From contig QAOA01006222.1 of NCBI GenBank assembly GCA_003255065.1, positions 205,184-269,183 of the forward strand: a stretch of DNA of 64,000 nucleotides, in the 5' to 3' direction. Origin of the DNA: Cercis canadensis. Taxonomy: Eukaryota; Streptophyta; Magnoliopsida; Fabales; Fabaceae. A program made the position numbers and the translations under genes. The notes beneath the pieces are model-generated. The model worked only from the letters and a program-made list of their open reading frames with translations, was not told where the DNA came from and did no database searches. Below are positions 37,292 through 48,799 of the stretch, piece by piece; position 1 is the first letter of the stretch; each line of letters opens with the position of its first letter.

Positions 37292-38255
37292 TATAAAAAA
37301 TAACAAATCAATTATTGCCCAATATTTTTTGAAAAGATGGATAAAAAATGCAAGAAATCGACTAGTGTAGGATACAAGAGAGAGAACCATTCAAGAAAAT
37401 CCTAAACTCAATATCACACAACGGTATAGGCAGCTTTGTCCCAAATTAGTGAGGTTAGCAACTCGAGCGGCTGATTGTCGACTAAGAAGTGGTTGAGTTA
37501 AGTAAGCAAGTTGAAGATATTTGCAAAAGAAATATGAGTGATTGTACAACTAAAAAATATGCAAGTAATTGTATGATTGGGAAAAGTAATCATTCGATTA
37601 ATGTCAAAGGCTTGAAGAAAAAAGAAGGTGTGAAAACCATAAAGTGTCCAAAAGTTAGGTTGAGAAGCAATGCAATAGGAAGAAAAAGTTTCAAGCCACC
37701 AATGTTTCACAAAACCAATAATTGAAGGTACTCTAGTTCTTAACCTAATAACTAGCTTTTGTGTTTAAATTTTATAACATACTAATTTGTATTCTTTGTA
37801 TTTTTTTTTATTGGTTTTGCATAGGAAAATAATGTTTCTTTCGGCATACATGGCATTTCAAGATCTCGAGAAATTTCATTTGAATGAGGTACTACATCCC
37901 TTCCATAACTTTTCAACATGGCTTTTCTTCTCATGTTTAATGTTGTACTACCTACTTAGTTTTGCTTTGATTTTTATATTATTTTTAATGTAACAATTCT
38001 CATCATTGTTAATTCTTCATATAATATAGAAGCTTCTTGGTAATACTTTTCACCCTTTATTATTTTAAAGATTGAAGGAAATTTTAGAGGTACTTTGGTT
38101 AACATTTAGTGTTCATTTTTTAATGTCTTTTTTTTTTTTAAGAAACATGAAATACTCTTTTCTCATAAATATATTTTGCAAACTTTGAGTATTGAATTCA
38201 ATCACACATCATGTCATTTAAGTGATATATCCAATTTTAGTGTTCAATAAATATA
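37292..38255. other. No gene recognised
   Basis: A 78-codon Lys-rich frame at 37489-37725 (plus), containing IKCPKVRLRSNAIGRKSF, is the most protein-like piece. It could be a remnant of a transposon-borne gene, but no family is recognised. The rest is AT-rich. Confidence 0.3.
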
Positions 38256-38890
38256 CACTACAAGAAAACAATGATTTTCTCAAGAAATTTCTCACGAACA
38301 AAAAATTCGAGAGAAATTGTCATGGAAAAAATGAGGAATTCTCACAAAATTGTAAATTCAGAAAATTTCTCAACGATTTTCTCACAGACAAACAGTTTGG
38401 GAGAAATGTTCGTGAGAAATCCAAGAGAATAACCAAGAGATAATGGCCGGAAGGTGGCGCGAAGCCGTTCTCACAGACAAAATCCATGAGAACCTCTGAG
38501 AATAATTATCCTCAAGGTTCTCATGGATGACAATCTGTGAGAATCGAAATGATCCGTTTTCTAATTGCTTTGCTTATGGAATAAATATTCGTGAAAAACA
38601 GAAACGCACCATTTCAGGATGTCATTTGTTCATGAGAAATGAAACGTATTGTTTCACTAAATGCCCGGATGGGGGGAAGTTTGGGTGGGCTTTTCTCATG
38701 AAATTTTTTTGTGAGAAATTTGGAAATTTCAGCTCTCCCCATTTGCAACTTAGAAAATATTTCTCCATTCGGCGATTCCTCTCTGCAAACGACCTTGGGC
38801 GATGGTTTTCGGCAACTCAAGGTCGTTTTCTGACATGTGTGGACATTCTATTCCCTCCTTTTGAAGCTTTGGAATTGAGGTAGGGCAAAA
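38256..38890 (+). mobile_element. CACTA transposon left end, first copy
   Basis: CACTACAAGAAAAC at 38256 is the canonical plant CACTA (En/Spm) terminus. It is followed by a dense array of short repeats in both orientations around CTGTGAGAAAT and TTTCTCACA, as in CACTA subterminal regions. About 38640-38880 looks like a leader ending in a donor-like GAG-GTAGGG at 38880. No right end (ending CTTGTAGTG) was found on the plus strand. Confidence 0.7.
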
Positions 38891-39147
38891 ACTACTCAAT
38901 TTTTCTCTCCTAATTTCTTTGTTGATAATGTTTATTGTGTGTTAGTTTTTGGTTTATTTGTGGACTAATTTAAGTGTAGACTGGTTGTGGATATCTATTT
39001 GATAAATTATACACTTCATTAATGGTTTGGTTTAAAAGTTTAACAATGATGTTGAATTTGAACTGAAATGTTAAAATTTGAATAATTGTAGATTTTTTTT
39101 TGTATCCCACTTTCCTCCATGGAACCGTTCAATGACGATATCTCAAT

Positions 39148-39880
39148 CACTACAAGAAAAACATTTTTAGTCATGGACTTTTTTCATTGACTAAAATTCT
39201 GGGAAAAAATCTCGTGATTTATCACAGATTTTCTCACAAAATGTGACTGTTGAGAAGTTCTAACATAATTTCTCACGGACAAGATTGTCTGTGAGAAAAT
39301 TTTGTGAGGAAGTCCGCGAGAAATCCGATCTCAATTGTCCTCATTAATATGTTCGCTTTTCTTGTGGAAATGGTCCGTGAGAAATATTAAATTCTCTCAT
39401 AGGCTTTCCAACAGACTGCTAAGTCTATAAGAAAGTCCGTAAGAAATGTCAACGCACCGTTTCACTTTAAAATTTGAATTTTTTTTTTCAGGTTTTCTCA
39501 TTGAAAAAATCTGTGAGAAATATGAGTTTTATCTTCTCTAATCTCTCTCACACAATGTGAGAAAGTTTGTGAGAAACGTCAACGCTTTACTTAAAATTTG
39601 AATTTTTTAGCGTTTTTCTCATAGAAAAAATCTGTGAGAAAGTTCGTGAGAAATTTGGGTTTTATCTTCTTTGATTTCTCTCCCTCTGCTTGCGCGAGCT
39701 TCACTCCCTCTGCTCTCTTATTCTCATCTTATCTTCAACCCTAAGCCCAATCCTAGTTTTTCCCAAATTCGAACTAGTCATTCTACTTTGGTGGTGATTC
39801 CTTATCTTTGCACTGCAGTGATTTTTGCTCCGGTCGCCTCCCTCACTCGGTCTCACTCTCTCTAACTCAGTATGTATGGT
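39148..39880 (+). mobile_element. CACTA transposon left end, second copy
   Basis: CACTACAAGAAAAACATTT at 39148, then about 500 bp of GTGAGAAA-type subterminal repeats, then a C/T-rich leader-like stretch (39670-39860). It has the same orientation as the first copy 0.9 kb upstream but a different internal sequence, so it is a separate insertion or a second family member. Confidence 0.7.
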
Positions 39881-40740
39881 ATTTAGTTTAGGGTTTGGGG
39901 TTTATTTGAGCTTGATTATTTCTAATTGATTTGGATAGGTTTAAATTTGAGTTAATTTGCTATTAGGAATGAGGGATTTTGATGCTGAATTGATTTGGGT
40001 AATTGAAGAATTGATTCATGATGTATTCGATTTAGGTGGTTGAGTTGAGGAATTATATGAGATAATGCAAAAGTAGGGTAATTTGCCTATTAATTTTTGT
40101 TGGATATTTAATTTGGTTTAACTTGTAGCTTAATTTGGCATTGAATTGTTGATTGTATGGTTCAATTTGTTGGATAGGGCTGAGTCTAGAATACAAAGGG
40201 CTGAAAATGGGTACCAGTGCAAATGACACTAAATTGCCATTGGATCATCTACTTGGCCTAATCAATGGCTCTGATGGTTTGACCAGCTACTTGGTTATTA
40301 GGTCTTTCTAATAATAACAAAGTAGCTTAATATTTTTGTTGAATTATAGATTGACCTCAATTTTTTGGGTCATTTGATTGGGCTTGATGAACATGGACTG
40401 ACCCTTAATAAAAAAAAAACATTGGACTAAAATTGAAAGATGGACTGACCCATATTTAGACTATTTTTTTTTACAAATTCAATCAGTCCAAAATGAATTG
40501 TATATGGACCGGTAACAAGCTCCTCATTTGAGCAAGGTGGAAGGTAAGGAAGTTGTTTATCCATCCTTAGGCCAGTATCACCTCTCCCCCTCGCTTCTTC
40601 ATTGCCACAGTATGGGACAAATACCCGAACTTTATTAACCTAAGATGAGGTACCAGAAGGGTGTCGCTTTGCTACCTGTATGAATTAAACGCTAAGCACG
40701 AGAATGCGAAGGTCCCTTTGTCATTTCTCTTCTTCAGTTT
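39881..40740 (+). other. Intron- or leader-like sequence, no gene recognised
   Basis: AT-rich with G+T-rich runs typical of plant introns (GTTTAGGGTTTGGGGTTT), between the CACTA leader and the CBP20 fragment. 40190-40300 contains a gene-like stretch without a continuous frame. Confidence 0.3.
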
Positions 40741-40759
40741 CTCTACCCTAAGCTTCTCT

Positions 40760-41338
40760 TTCTGATGTCCATACCCATAACTCCTACCTTCTTATGCAAG
40801 GTACACTATTGATTCCATTTGTTCTGCAAAAGTTGCATAGCATCTCATTCAGATAATTTGAACTAGTTAATTTGTTGAAAATTTGCTTTTCATGTAATTG
40901 TGATTTTTGTAAAATAAAAATTTAACCTCACAATCACAAACGAAGTCTGAGGTACAATGTTGTTTGTGTTGTAATATCTGGTTAAAGGAAAATGGAAGAG
41001 CAAGTGTTGCATACTGATAGAAGCTATCTTTATGCTTCAACGAGCACTATCCTTGTCTCTTTAATCTGATACGAAAATTAAGTTGTTTAATTTGTATAAT
41101 TTATATGTAATTTTTTTTTTGTAGGTTCCTGCTAAGATTTCGGTATATCGAGATAGAAGATTTACTAGATCACAAGAGCAATTTGAACATGCACTTCAGG
41201 CATGAACAACAGGTTATGTGGGAAATATGTCCTTTTACAGTACGTTTATGAGCTTTTTTCCCGAGCTGGAGAAATAAAGAAAATTGTTATGGGCTTGGAT
41301 AAGAACTCAAAAACACCTTGCGGCTTTTGCTTTGTTTT
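40760..41338 (+). pseudogene. CBP20: Fragment of nuclear cap-binding protein subunit 2 (CBP20)
   Basis: Exon 2 (from 41125) reads [26 protein letters not shown], stop, [13 protein letters not shown]. After a deletion that removes the start of EEQxYE it continues in another frame as [20 protein letters not shown] and [11 protein letters not shown], ending at a donor (GTAAGA at 41339). This is the N-terminal half of plant CBP20, including RNP2 (VYVGN) and RNP1 (GFCFV) of its RNA-recognition motif; CBP20 binds the mRNA cap with CBP80 in the nucleus. A likely exon 1 ends at 40800 (TFLCK where CBP20 starts MASLFK), so the intron is retained. That means a DNA-level copy, not a retrocopy. The TGA, the deletion and the lack of later exons make it a pseudogene. 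Confidence 0.88.
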
Positions 41339-41613
41339 GTAAGACTCCATTGTAGTTCATAGATGACATTTATACAATGATTAAATGNTGGATCACAAGA
41401 GCAATTTGAACATGCACTTCAGGCATAAACAACAGGTTATGTGGGAAATATGTCCTTTTACAGTACGTTTATGAGCTTTTTTCCCGAGCTGGAGAAATAA
41501 AGAAAATTGTTATGGGCTTGGATAAGAACTCAAAAACACCTTGCGGCTTTTGCTTTGTTTTGTAAGACTCCATTGTAGTTCATAGATGACATTTATACAA
41601 TGATTAAATGCTC
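41168..41613 (+). repeat. Near-identical 220-bp tandem copies flanking a single N
   Basis: 41168-41387 and 41391-41613 match almost base for base (one clear difference, CATGAACAAC against CATAAACAAC) and are joined by one N at 41388. The pattern fits two unmerged contig ends or haplotypes better than a biological duplication. The second copy carries the same CBP20 piece. Confidence 0.85.
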
Positions 41614-42014
41614 TTCATATAGTTAGTATCATATTTTATTTTTGGTTATATTTGATACATGGGTATGCACCCTTGTATTTAGATGCAAATTTGATACCTT
41701 TTCACAATCCACGGTTCGAACTGGTTCATGCTTATCTTACAACACCCCCTTCTATTTCTCTCTCTCTTTCAAGTTAACCATGAAATGTTAAGGGATAATG
41801 ACTGGAGATGACTTATGGACGAAGTGAATAAAGTATATGAACAATATAACTATTATATACTGAAAGAGAGTATTAGAGATTTTACATGCGCCATTAATAC
41901 CAAAAACAAGTTCAAACTACCTCAAAGCACCAGGAATTCATTCCAATTCAAAACATTAGCAGATTACATATATCATTAATACCAAAAGAAACTGGTTTAG
42001 TGGCTCACATTTTC

Positions 42015-43888
42015 CTAACGTTGTCTCTTTCTTTTAGCAGCACCATCAGTATGTCTTGTTTTTTTAGCTCGAGAAGCAGATGCAATAACAGCAGCTTCAC
42101 TAGTCCTTGCCAAACTGGAGATGAGAATAACATCCTTCATTTTGTCCAATGCTTCAACAAAAATTTGGCTCGTCTTCTCAAACTACATATGAAGAGTATG
42201 AAGGATAAGATAGCAAGAACATAACACTGATTGTGCATATTAAAACACTAATTTCTTCTTATGACTCATTTATGTTGAAGAGTTTAAGACTGTTGACAAC
42301 GAGTAGAAGATCCATTTTTTGAAAAAACCTAATCATAAGTAAAAGTGACATATATACATTGTACTAGTTCATGTGCAAATGAGGAAAAAACTTTCATGAG
42401 TTAACTCCAAGACACACTGCTTTAAGCTTATAGTGCAATACAAGATTTGTCAGCCTCTGCTTATAATGAAGATACTTGTTGAAAAGTATTAAATATTACA
42501 TTTTTTCCATGTAACATGTAGTAACAATTATGACAACCAATTACAGTGGCGGAAAATAAGAAGAAAAATGAAACTGAGCTGAGGAAGTCTTACAAGCTAA
42601 CAGAGAATGCAATGCTTTCTTCAACTATACACATATGGATGAATTACACATAGTACACATGCATTTAGCAGCATGATTAAGTAGTTAGATAAACATACAA
42701 GTTTGGCTATGCACTCCAGCTATTGACTAAAATAAAACTAATGCAGCAACATTCCGTTGTAAACAGTGAGACACATACCACTTCAACTTTGCCAAGTGCA
42801 TTTTCTAGCTTTCCGGTAAGTTGACGATTTTCATTTGTTAAGACTTCAATCTGCATAACATAGCTCCNNNNNNNNNNNNNNNNNNNNNNNNNNNNNNNNN
42901 NNNNNNNNNNNNNNNNGGAGGGGAAAATACCAATAAAAAAAAAAAAACCCGACAAATATGAACCAAAGAAGATTGAAAGAAAATCAGATAACAAAATAAA
43001 AATAAAAATAAAAATAAAACCTTCTTCTGACAGTCGATGTACATCCTCCTATAAATAAAAGAGGCTGAAGATGGGGCTTCATTTAAGCCAATATTTTCAT
43101 CAACCTGTTCGAATATTAAGTACATAAAGTTGAAGAGACAAGGCAATTGGTCATAGAAAAACAAAACTAACATTTACTTTTGATTTTAAATTTACCTTGG
43201 ATTGCAATGATTCTATGAACTTTTCTACACCTTCTAATCGTTCTAAGACACAGTCAACTTTTTCCTCCAAACTCTGTTCACTTGAGTTTGCTTTAGGTTC
43301 TGGCAATGCTTTGTATTTGTCCACTTGATTAACTGGTTCACCATTCTTGTTATCACTAACAGTTAGATCCTCAACGACTCGTTCAATGTCTTGGTTAGAG
43401 GTATGCACAACAACACTCTTTATACGTTGTGATCGCTTGACAATAGTACTATTATTTTTGGACTTTCCCATTCTCAATTTAGCAGACTTCTCTTGAGGTT
43501 CAGATTGAGGGGAACATAATTTCTGAAATGAAGGGCTTGGGTTTTCAAGCTGAGATATTAATTTCAAAATCTCAAAGGAATAATTCAAATTTTCAAGCTT
43601 CAGTGAAGATGTTGTAGAAGTTCCCGACTGAAAAAATTGAATATCTACTTAGCCACATTTCACATCACAAGACAAGCTGAGTTAACAGAGACGAACTCAG
43701 TTGAGCAACCTAATTGTTTTCACATGCTCCTTTGAAAACAACACAATAAAACCAATTTTCCAATATCACAAGCAAAAAGCAACTAACTTGTGAGCCTTCT
43801 CCATAAATAAACGGGGGAGATAAAGTGTAGCCACAAAATAAAAAAGCATCAGAAAATAATGTTAATCTACCTTGTGAGCCTTCGTCAT
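42015..43888 (-). CDS. Unrecognised nuclear-looking coiled-coil protein, five coding exons, 257 residues
   Basis: Exons: 43871-43888, 43196-43627, 43021-43104, 42779-42850, 42015-42182. All junctions are GT-AG and phase 0; the total is 774 bp including TAG. It starts MTKAHK and then SGTSTTSSLKLENLNYSFEI. The second exon is Ser/Lys-rich with KRSQRIKSVVVHTS, then an acidic stretch and a helix (EEKVDCVLERLEGVEKFIES). Exons 3 and 4 continue as predicted coiled coil (IDCQKK, IEVLTNENRQLTGKLENA). The last exon ends with a basic cluster (RAKKTRHTDGAAKRKRQR) that looks like a bipartite nuclear localisation signal. I do not know the family. The intron between exons 3 and 4 contains a 49-base gap, so that intron is incompletely known, but the frame is continuous across it. 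It could be a host gene or a cargo gene of a transposon. Confidence 0.72.
42868..42916. other. Assembly gap, 49 Ns
   Basis: Lies inside the third intron of the coiled-coil gene. The true length is unknown. Confidence 0.99.
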
Positions 43889-45733
43889 ATTCTTGCCAGC
43901 TCTAGGTTATAGCAGATATAGAACGACAAGAAGAGGTTTAAGGTACAGGTTGGGGCCGTTGGGCTACAATTTGTGTTTCCTTCTCTTTAAGATGATTTGT
44001 GGGGATTCGTATTGTAATTACAATTTCTTTATAGCCAAATATGATAATACCTAATCTATTTGAGGCCAATATGTAATTAACAAAAAAACTTTTTTCTTCC
44101 CATTTGTATGTTACCATGCACTATGCAGACAGCCAATGAGTGTTTGCTATGTGTACATATCAGGTGGGGTACTTGTGCCATGGTAAATAAGTCGGATCCC
44201 AAAATTGGTACTATTTTTTTTGGTTTTTTTTTCCTTTTAAAATTTGAACTTAATAATGTTATAGAGAAATTATTAACGGTAATTGTACATTGTGATTTCA
44301 CATAGATTATGGCGGTGATGATCATCAAAATGAAGATAAAAGTGCAAGTGGGCTTGAGAGTGAAAGATAATATATTGTTATGAAGGAGAAGCGAGTTGAA
44401 AAGATGGGAAGAAGGAGAGGTAGAAGAACACTTGAAATTGCAGGGTGAAGATTAGCAGATTGCTCCCATGCTTGTGGCTCTTGCTCACCTTGTCACTAGT
44501 AATGGTCAGCTTAGTGTGTTCTTCAGCCGAGACATGTCCTATTTGTTATAGATGTATGTGTAATAGTAAATCTTATCCGGTACTGTGAACTATATCTCAT
44601 TACATAATCATAGTCCATTAATTACTATATTATATATATTTTTTCTCTGTGGCTGATTTTTTGTGTTTATCAAGTTAATAATAAAAGTTGGACATACCAA
44701 AAAAAAATAGTACCAAAGTCCACCATAGAAAGTTTGATTATGCTAGAGTTATATATGACTTTTATATATGGCACAACTTTCTTTACCATTTATCATTTAT
44801 GTGGGTTTTGATTTAAATCTATTTATCATTTATGTGGGTTTTGATTTAAATCTATGCTTTATATATAGGTTTGACTATATGAACTTGATATTTTTTAGAG
44901 AGGTCCAAGACCCACAGTATGAGATATGATAAGGAAAGTTATGATACTCATTTTAATTTATTATCAAGCAATTATATATTACTCATTTTAATTTCTAGAG
45001 CTATTATGTGTCCATTATTAATGTCTCTCTAACAATTAGAAATTATCCCAAGCATGTATAGCTACGATGCTCAAAAATATGAAAACATTAAATTGTTTAT
45101 CATTCTATACTCTTATACTTCAATATGATACTGATAAGATAAACTGTGGCCATTCAATTTCAATGTAGTGGATAATCTTCGACGTGATATTTGATATTAT
45201 TAAAAAAATGCGGCCATGCACACGAAATGGCCAGGAAGAAGGAATAATACCTTGAGTGTTCATTGAAGCCAAGCGAGAGTTCTTCAACTCTTTCGAGAGA
45301 GACACGTAAAGTTAGTGAAGGAGATATAGAGAGAGAGATGTGAAGCCTGCAGCAATAAGAGCAACCCAGTGATGCAACTAGAATTGCATTTGCAGGTAAC
45401 ATTTGACCATTTTCCCTCTGTTAACTGCTCTTTCATGGACAACATTACCACCTTCTCCCTAGTGCACCATGTTTTCATCTAGAGCACCAGCGTTGCTAAT
45501 CCTCTTGCATTGTTGGTAATTATCTAAACAGAAGTGTAAGTATAGAGCAGGTCATCAAAATTTCCAATAAGCTTCATATGCCTTGAGAATTTGTTTCTTA
45601 GAGAAACCTTTTCTGCCATGTTGTTAAGAAGTAGTTGTATCTCGTGATGCTGAAGGTAACCCTAGCAGAGGCATGGGTATACCACGTATGAAGGATGACA
45701 GTTGCACGTGATGGATTATTTGCATAAAGCCAT
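43889..45733. other. Upstream of the coiled-coil gene, no further gene seen
   Basis: AT-rich intergenic DNA. It contains a two-copy 33-bp tandem repeat at 44788-44820 and 44821-44853 (ATTTATCATTTATGTGGGTT). Frames at 45120-45478 (minus) lack family motifs, although part could be the worn 3' end of the PPR pseudogene. Confidence 0.35.
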
Positions 45734-45956
45734 GACTGGGGTATATGTGACTCAGGAATGAGTCAACTCGAGTTGCCATTATTTTATTTCTGTTACTGGT
45801 GTGACTCGGGGTACGTGTGACTCAGGACTGAGTCAACTCGTCCAGGCCATTATTTTATTGTTATTGCTGGTTTTTTTCCTTCTATCAATTCCTTTGTTGC
45901 ACTATGGTAACTTTTCACATGCAAATACACTATGGCAACTTTTAACATGCAAATGC
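45734..45956. repeat. Two short tandem duplications at the end of the PPR pseudogene
   Basis: A roughly 69-bp imperfect duplication begins at 45734 and 45803 (GACTCAGGA, TGAGTCAACTCG in both). A 28-bp duplication lies at 45901-45928 and 45929-45956 (ACTATGG, then AACTTTT and ACATGCAAAT in both). The second adds codons at the C-terminal edge of the PPR remnant. Confidence 0.8.
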
Positions 45957-46189
45957 CCATAAAGTCCAATACCTCTCCAAGGTTGCCAACACCTGCCAAT
46001 AGATCAACCACACATGCATAATGCTTCATGGAAGGAACAAAACTCAGTTTCTGACAGATGAAATTGAAAAACCACCAGCCTTCTCCAACCATTCCTGCAT
46101 GGCTGGAAGCTGTTAATATAGTTGTCAAAACCACTTCATTGGGCTCAAATCCCTCCTTGAACATATCCCGAAAGAGTGTAAGGGAGCCA

Positions 46190-47633
46190 TGATGAACTGT
46201 ATTTTTATATATTAATTAACCCTCTTTTTAACCTTCTAATCCTATTTTGGGCTTATTTGATTGGGCTTGGGTCATATTTCATTAATTAGGTTTAAATTGG
46301 GCTTAAGTGTGTTTTTCAGCATTATTAGGGTTTTGACACTATTATGTATTTCAGGTATATCTTTAGTTATGAATATCTAAAAATTGTGATTCTTACCTTG
46401 TAGGAAAGCTAAGATGATTATCTACAATTTTTATTCAGACCTCCAAGGCTAATTTAGACATTCAGTAGGTCAAATTTAACCTGGAAGTCAGAGTAGGGTT
46501 GCTGCCACTGGATCCTGACCCACATGCAGAGTTTGGACCATAACTTATTCTGTACATATCATATGGACTTGAAAATGGTCCCATTGGAAAGCTAAGGCAT
46601 AGGGCTTCAATTGTTATGAAGGAAAGTTCAACAAATTATGAAGTTAAGATGGTCTTATTACCTATCAAAAATGGCTGATTAGTCTAGAGACCTATATGGA
46701 CTTAAATGGGCTTAACTTCCTCAATTCAAGCCCAATTAGGCCCAAACCGGAGCCCATTTGAAGCTGAGGTCCAAAGGTTTAAACTAAATTAGGAGTAAAT
46801 TAGGTGTGCATGAAAGTTAGGAAGTTATAAGCAGAGAAAGAAGGCAGACGAGTTATCAATTCTAGACTAGGCAGCTTTTGTTTTCTCTCTTGAAAAGTTT
46901 GGAGCTCTTTGATTTATGACTGCACTTCTCCATTGGAGCTTGGATTTCATGACCATAAAGGAGTAGAATCCTTGTAACTAAGTTAGACTCCTGATTAAAT
47001 TCGGTTTTAATTTTGAGATTATGTTCTTAATTGAATTAAATTTAATACAATTTCTTCTTCTTTGAATTTCTGTCTTACTTTAATCTTTGTATGAATTCAT
47101 GGAGATCTTTGTGATTTATATGGATATTGAAGTAAGAAATAGAATTTAGATTGATCAATCTTTAATCTGTGGTTATAATTGAAAGAAGCTATGCTATGTT
47201 AATTGATGTTCGATTTTTAGATTAATCACTAATTGCTTAGTCTTTGTAATTACAAGATTAGTGATTGTATGTGATTAATCAAATTCTAAGTAATAACTTA
47301 GTAGGAATAATTAGTCACAATTAGAGATTTCGGTTGTGATTAAACTCAATTAGCATTGCTACATTAAGACTTAATCAATCATGTTAATCTAGGATGAATC
47401 AAACCAGTTTTTGATGGATGTCTAGCTAAGTTGCGTCTTTAATCAACTACATTAATCTTTGTTTAATTCTACAATTTACTATTATAATCTTGTTTCAAAA
47501 ATCTCCTGTTTTTAACTTGAAATTATTAATTACACATTGCATTCCTTGTGAGACAAACCCAGATTATGCTCTCTATTGCATTCTAATTAGGGGATTCGGT
47601 TTAATTTAATTGGTTAAGCGACAATACCAATCA
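46190..47633 (+). repeat. 5' LTR of copy A
   Basis: 1444 bp from TGATGAACTG to ACCAATCA. It contains a 13-bp stretch (TTATTTGATTGGG, about 46254-46266) missing from the 3' LTR of the same copy. Confidence 0.92.
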
Positions 47634-47638
47634 AATTT

Positions 47639-47656
47639 TGGCGCCGTTGCCGGGGA
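47639..47656 (+). other. Primer-binding site of copy A, tRNA-Asp type
   Basis: TGGCGCCGTTGCCGGGGA lies five bases after the LTR end. It is the complement of the 3' end of plant tRNA-Asp as used by Athila-like elements, and is still perfect here. Confidence 0.9.
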
Positions 47657-47776
47657 ATGTTAATGCTAGTTGATGATTTTAAGTTCATTGTGTAAATTCT
47701 AGTCATTTGCTTCCATTCCTCCTCTGCTTTGTGTTTGTTTTTCCTTCATTTTGGCTTGATTTAGTAGATTCCTTGA

Positions 47777-48580
47777 ATTGATTGCTTTGTTATATTCATA
47801 TTACTTTTATTTACTTTATGATATTTACTTTTTATCATTTAATTTATGTCCATTATTTTTTGTCGTTTAATTTCTGTTATTTAATTTATGTCGATTACTT
47901 TTTGTTATTTACTTTCTGTCATTTAATTTTTGTCGATTAATTTCTATCAATTACTTTCTGTCATTTACTTTCTGTTGATTACTTTTTGTCATTTAATTTT
48001 TGTCGATTACTTTCTGTCATTTAGTTTATGTCATTTACTTTCTGTCATTTAATTTTTGTCGATTAATTTTTGTCATTTAATTTCTGTCAATTACTTTCTG
48101 TCGATTACTTTCTATCATTTACTTTATGTCATTTAATTTTTGTTGATTAATTTTTGTCAATTACTTTCTGTCATTTAGTTTATGTCATTTACTTTCTGTC
48201 ATTTAATTTTTGTCGATTAATTTTTGTCATTTAATTTCTGTCAATTACTTTCTGTCGATTACTTTCTATCATTTACTTTATGTCATTTAATTTTTGTTGA
48301 TTAATTTTTGTCAATTACTTTCTGTCATTTAGTTTATGTCATTTACTTTCTGTCATTTAATTTTTGTCGATTAATTTTTGTCATTTAATTTCTGTCAATT
48401 ACTTTCTGTCGATTACTTTCTGTCATTTACTTTATGTCATTTACTTTCTGTCATTTAATTTTTGTTGATTAATTTCTGTCAATTACTTTTTGTCGATTAC
48501 TTTCTGTCGATTACTTTATGTCAATTACTTTATGTCGTTTACTTTTTGCTGATTACTTTCTGTAGATTACTTTTTGTTTT
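47777..48580 (+). repeat. 14-nt minisatellite with 154-bp higher-order repeat
   Basis: About 800 bp of variants of ATTTACTTTCTGTC, changing mainly at three or four positions (ACT or AAT, TCT, TTT or TAT, CA, CG or TG). A longer block beginning TTAGTTTATGTC recurs at 48021, 48175 and 48329, a spacing of exactly 154 = 11 x 14. It sits between primer site and gag remnant, where a leader would be. Confidence 0.88.
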
Positions 48581-48799
48581 AGTCATTTTTTTGTCTCTAT
48601 TTCTGTGTTGTGTTCTTGTTTTAGTGTGTTTTGGCATTCTGCCAACCTTGTGTGCATGGCTAGGTTGTCTCTATTGTCGCTTTTTGCTATGTTTTGTCAC
48701 TTTTTGTGTGATTTTGTATTTTGTTGTGTGTTTTGTTATTCTGTCACTTTTTGTTCATAGTGCATACTAAGTTCCCATACTACTAAAAGTGTCAAAGAG

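Noticed and set aside
41388..41613. Second CBP20 pseudogene copy as a true tandem duplication
   Set aside because: Joined by one N and nearly identical to the first copy; an unmerged assembly overlap or haplotype is the simpler explanation.
47777..48580. CRISPR-like array of short regular repeats
   Set aside because: The monomers are contiguous 14-nt variants without unique spacers, inside a plant retrotransposon; this is a minisatellite.
48462..48770. 102-codon hydrophobic ORF suggesting a membrane protein
   Set aside because: It is the translation of the T-rich minisatellite and its flank; Leu/Phe/Cys runs follow from base composition.
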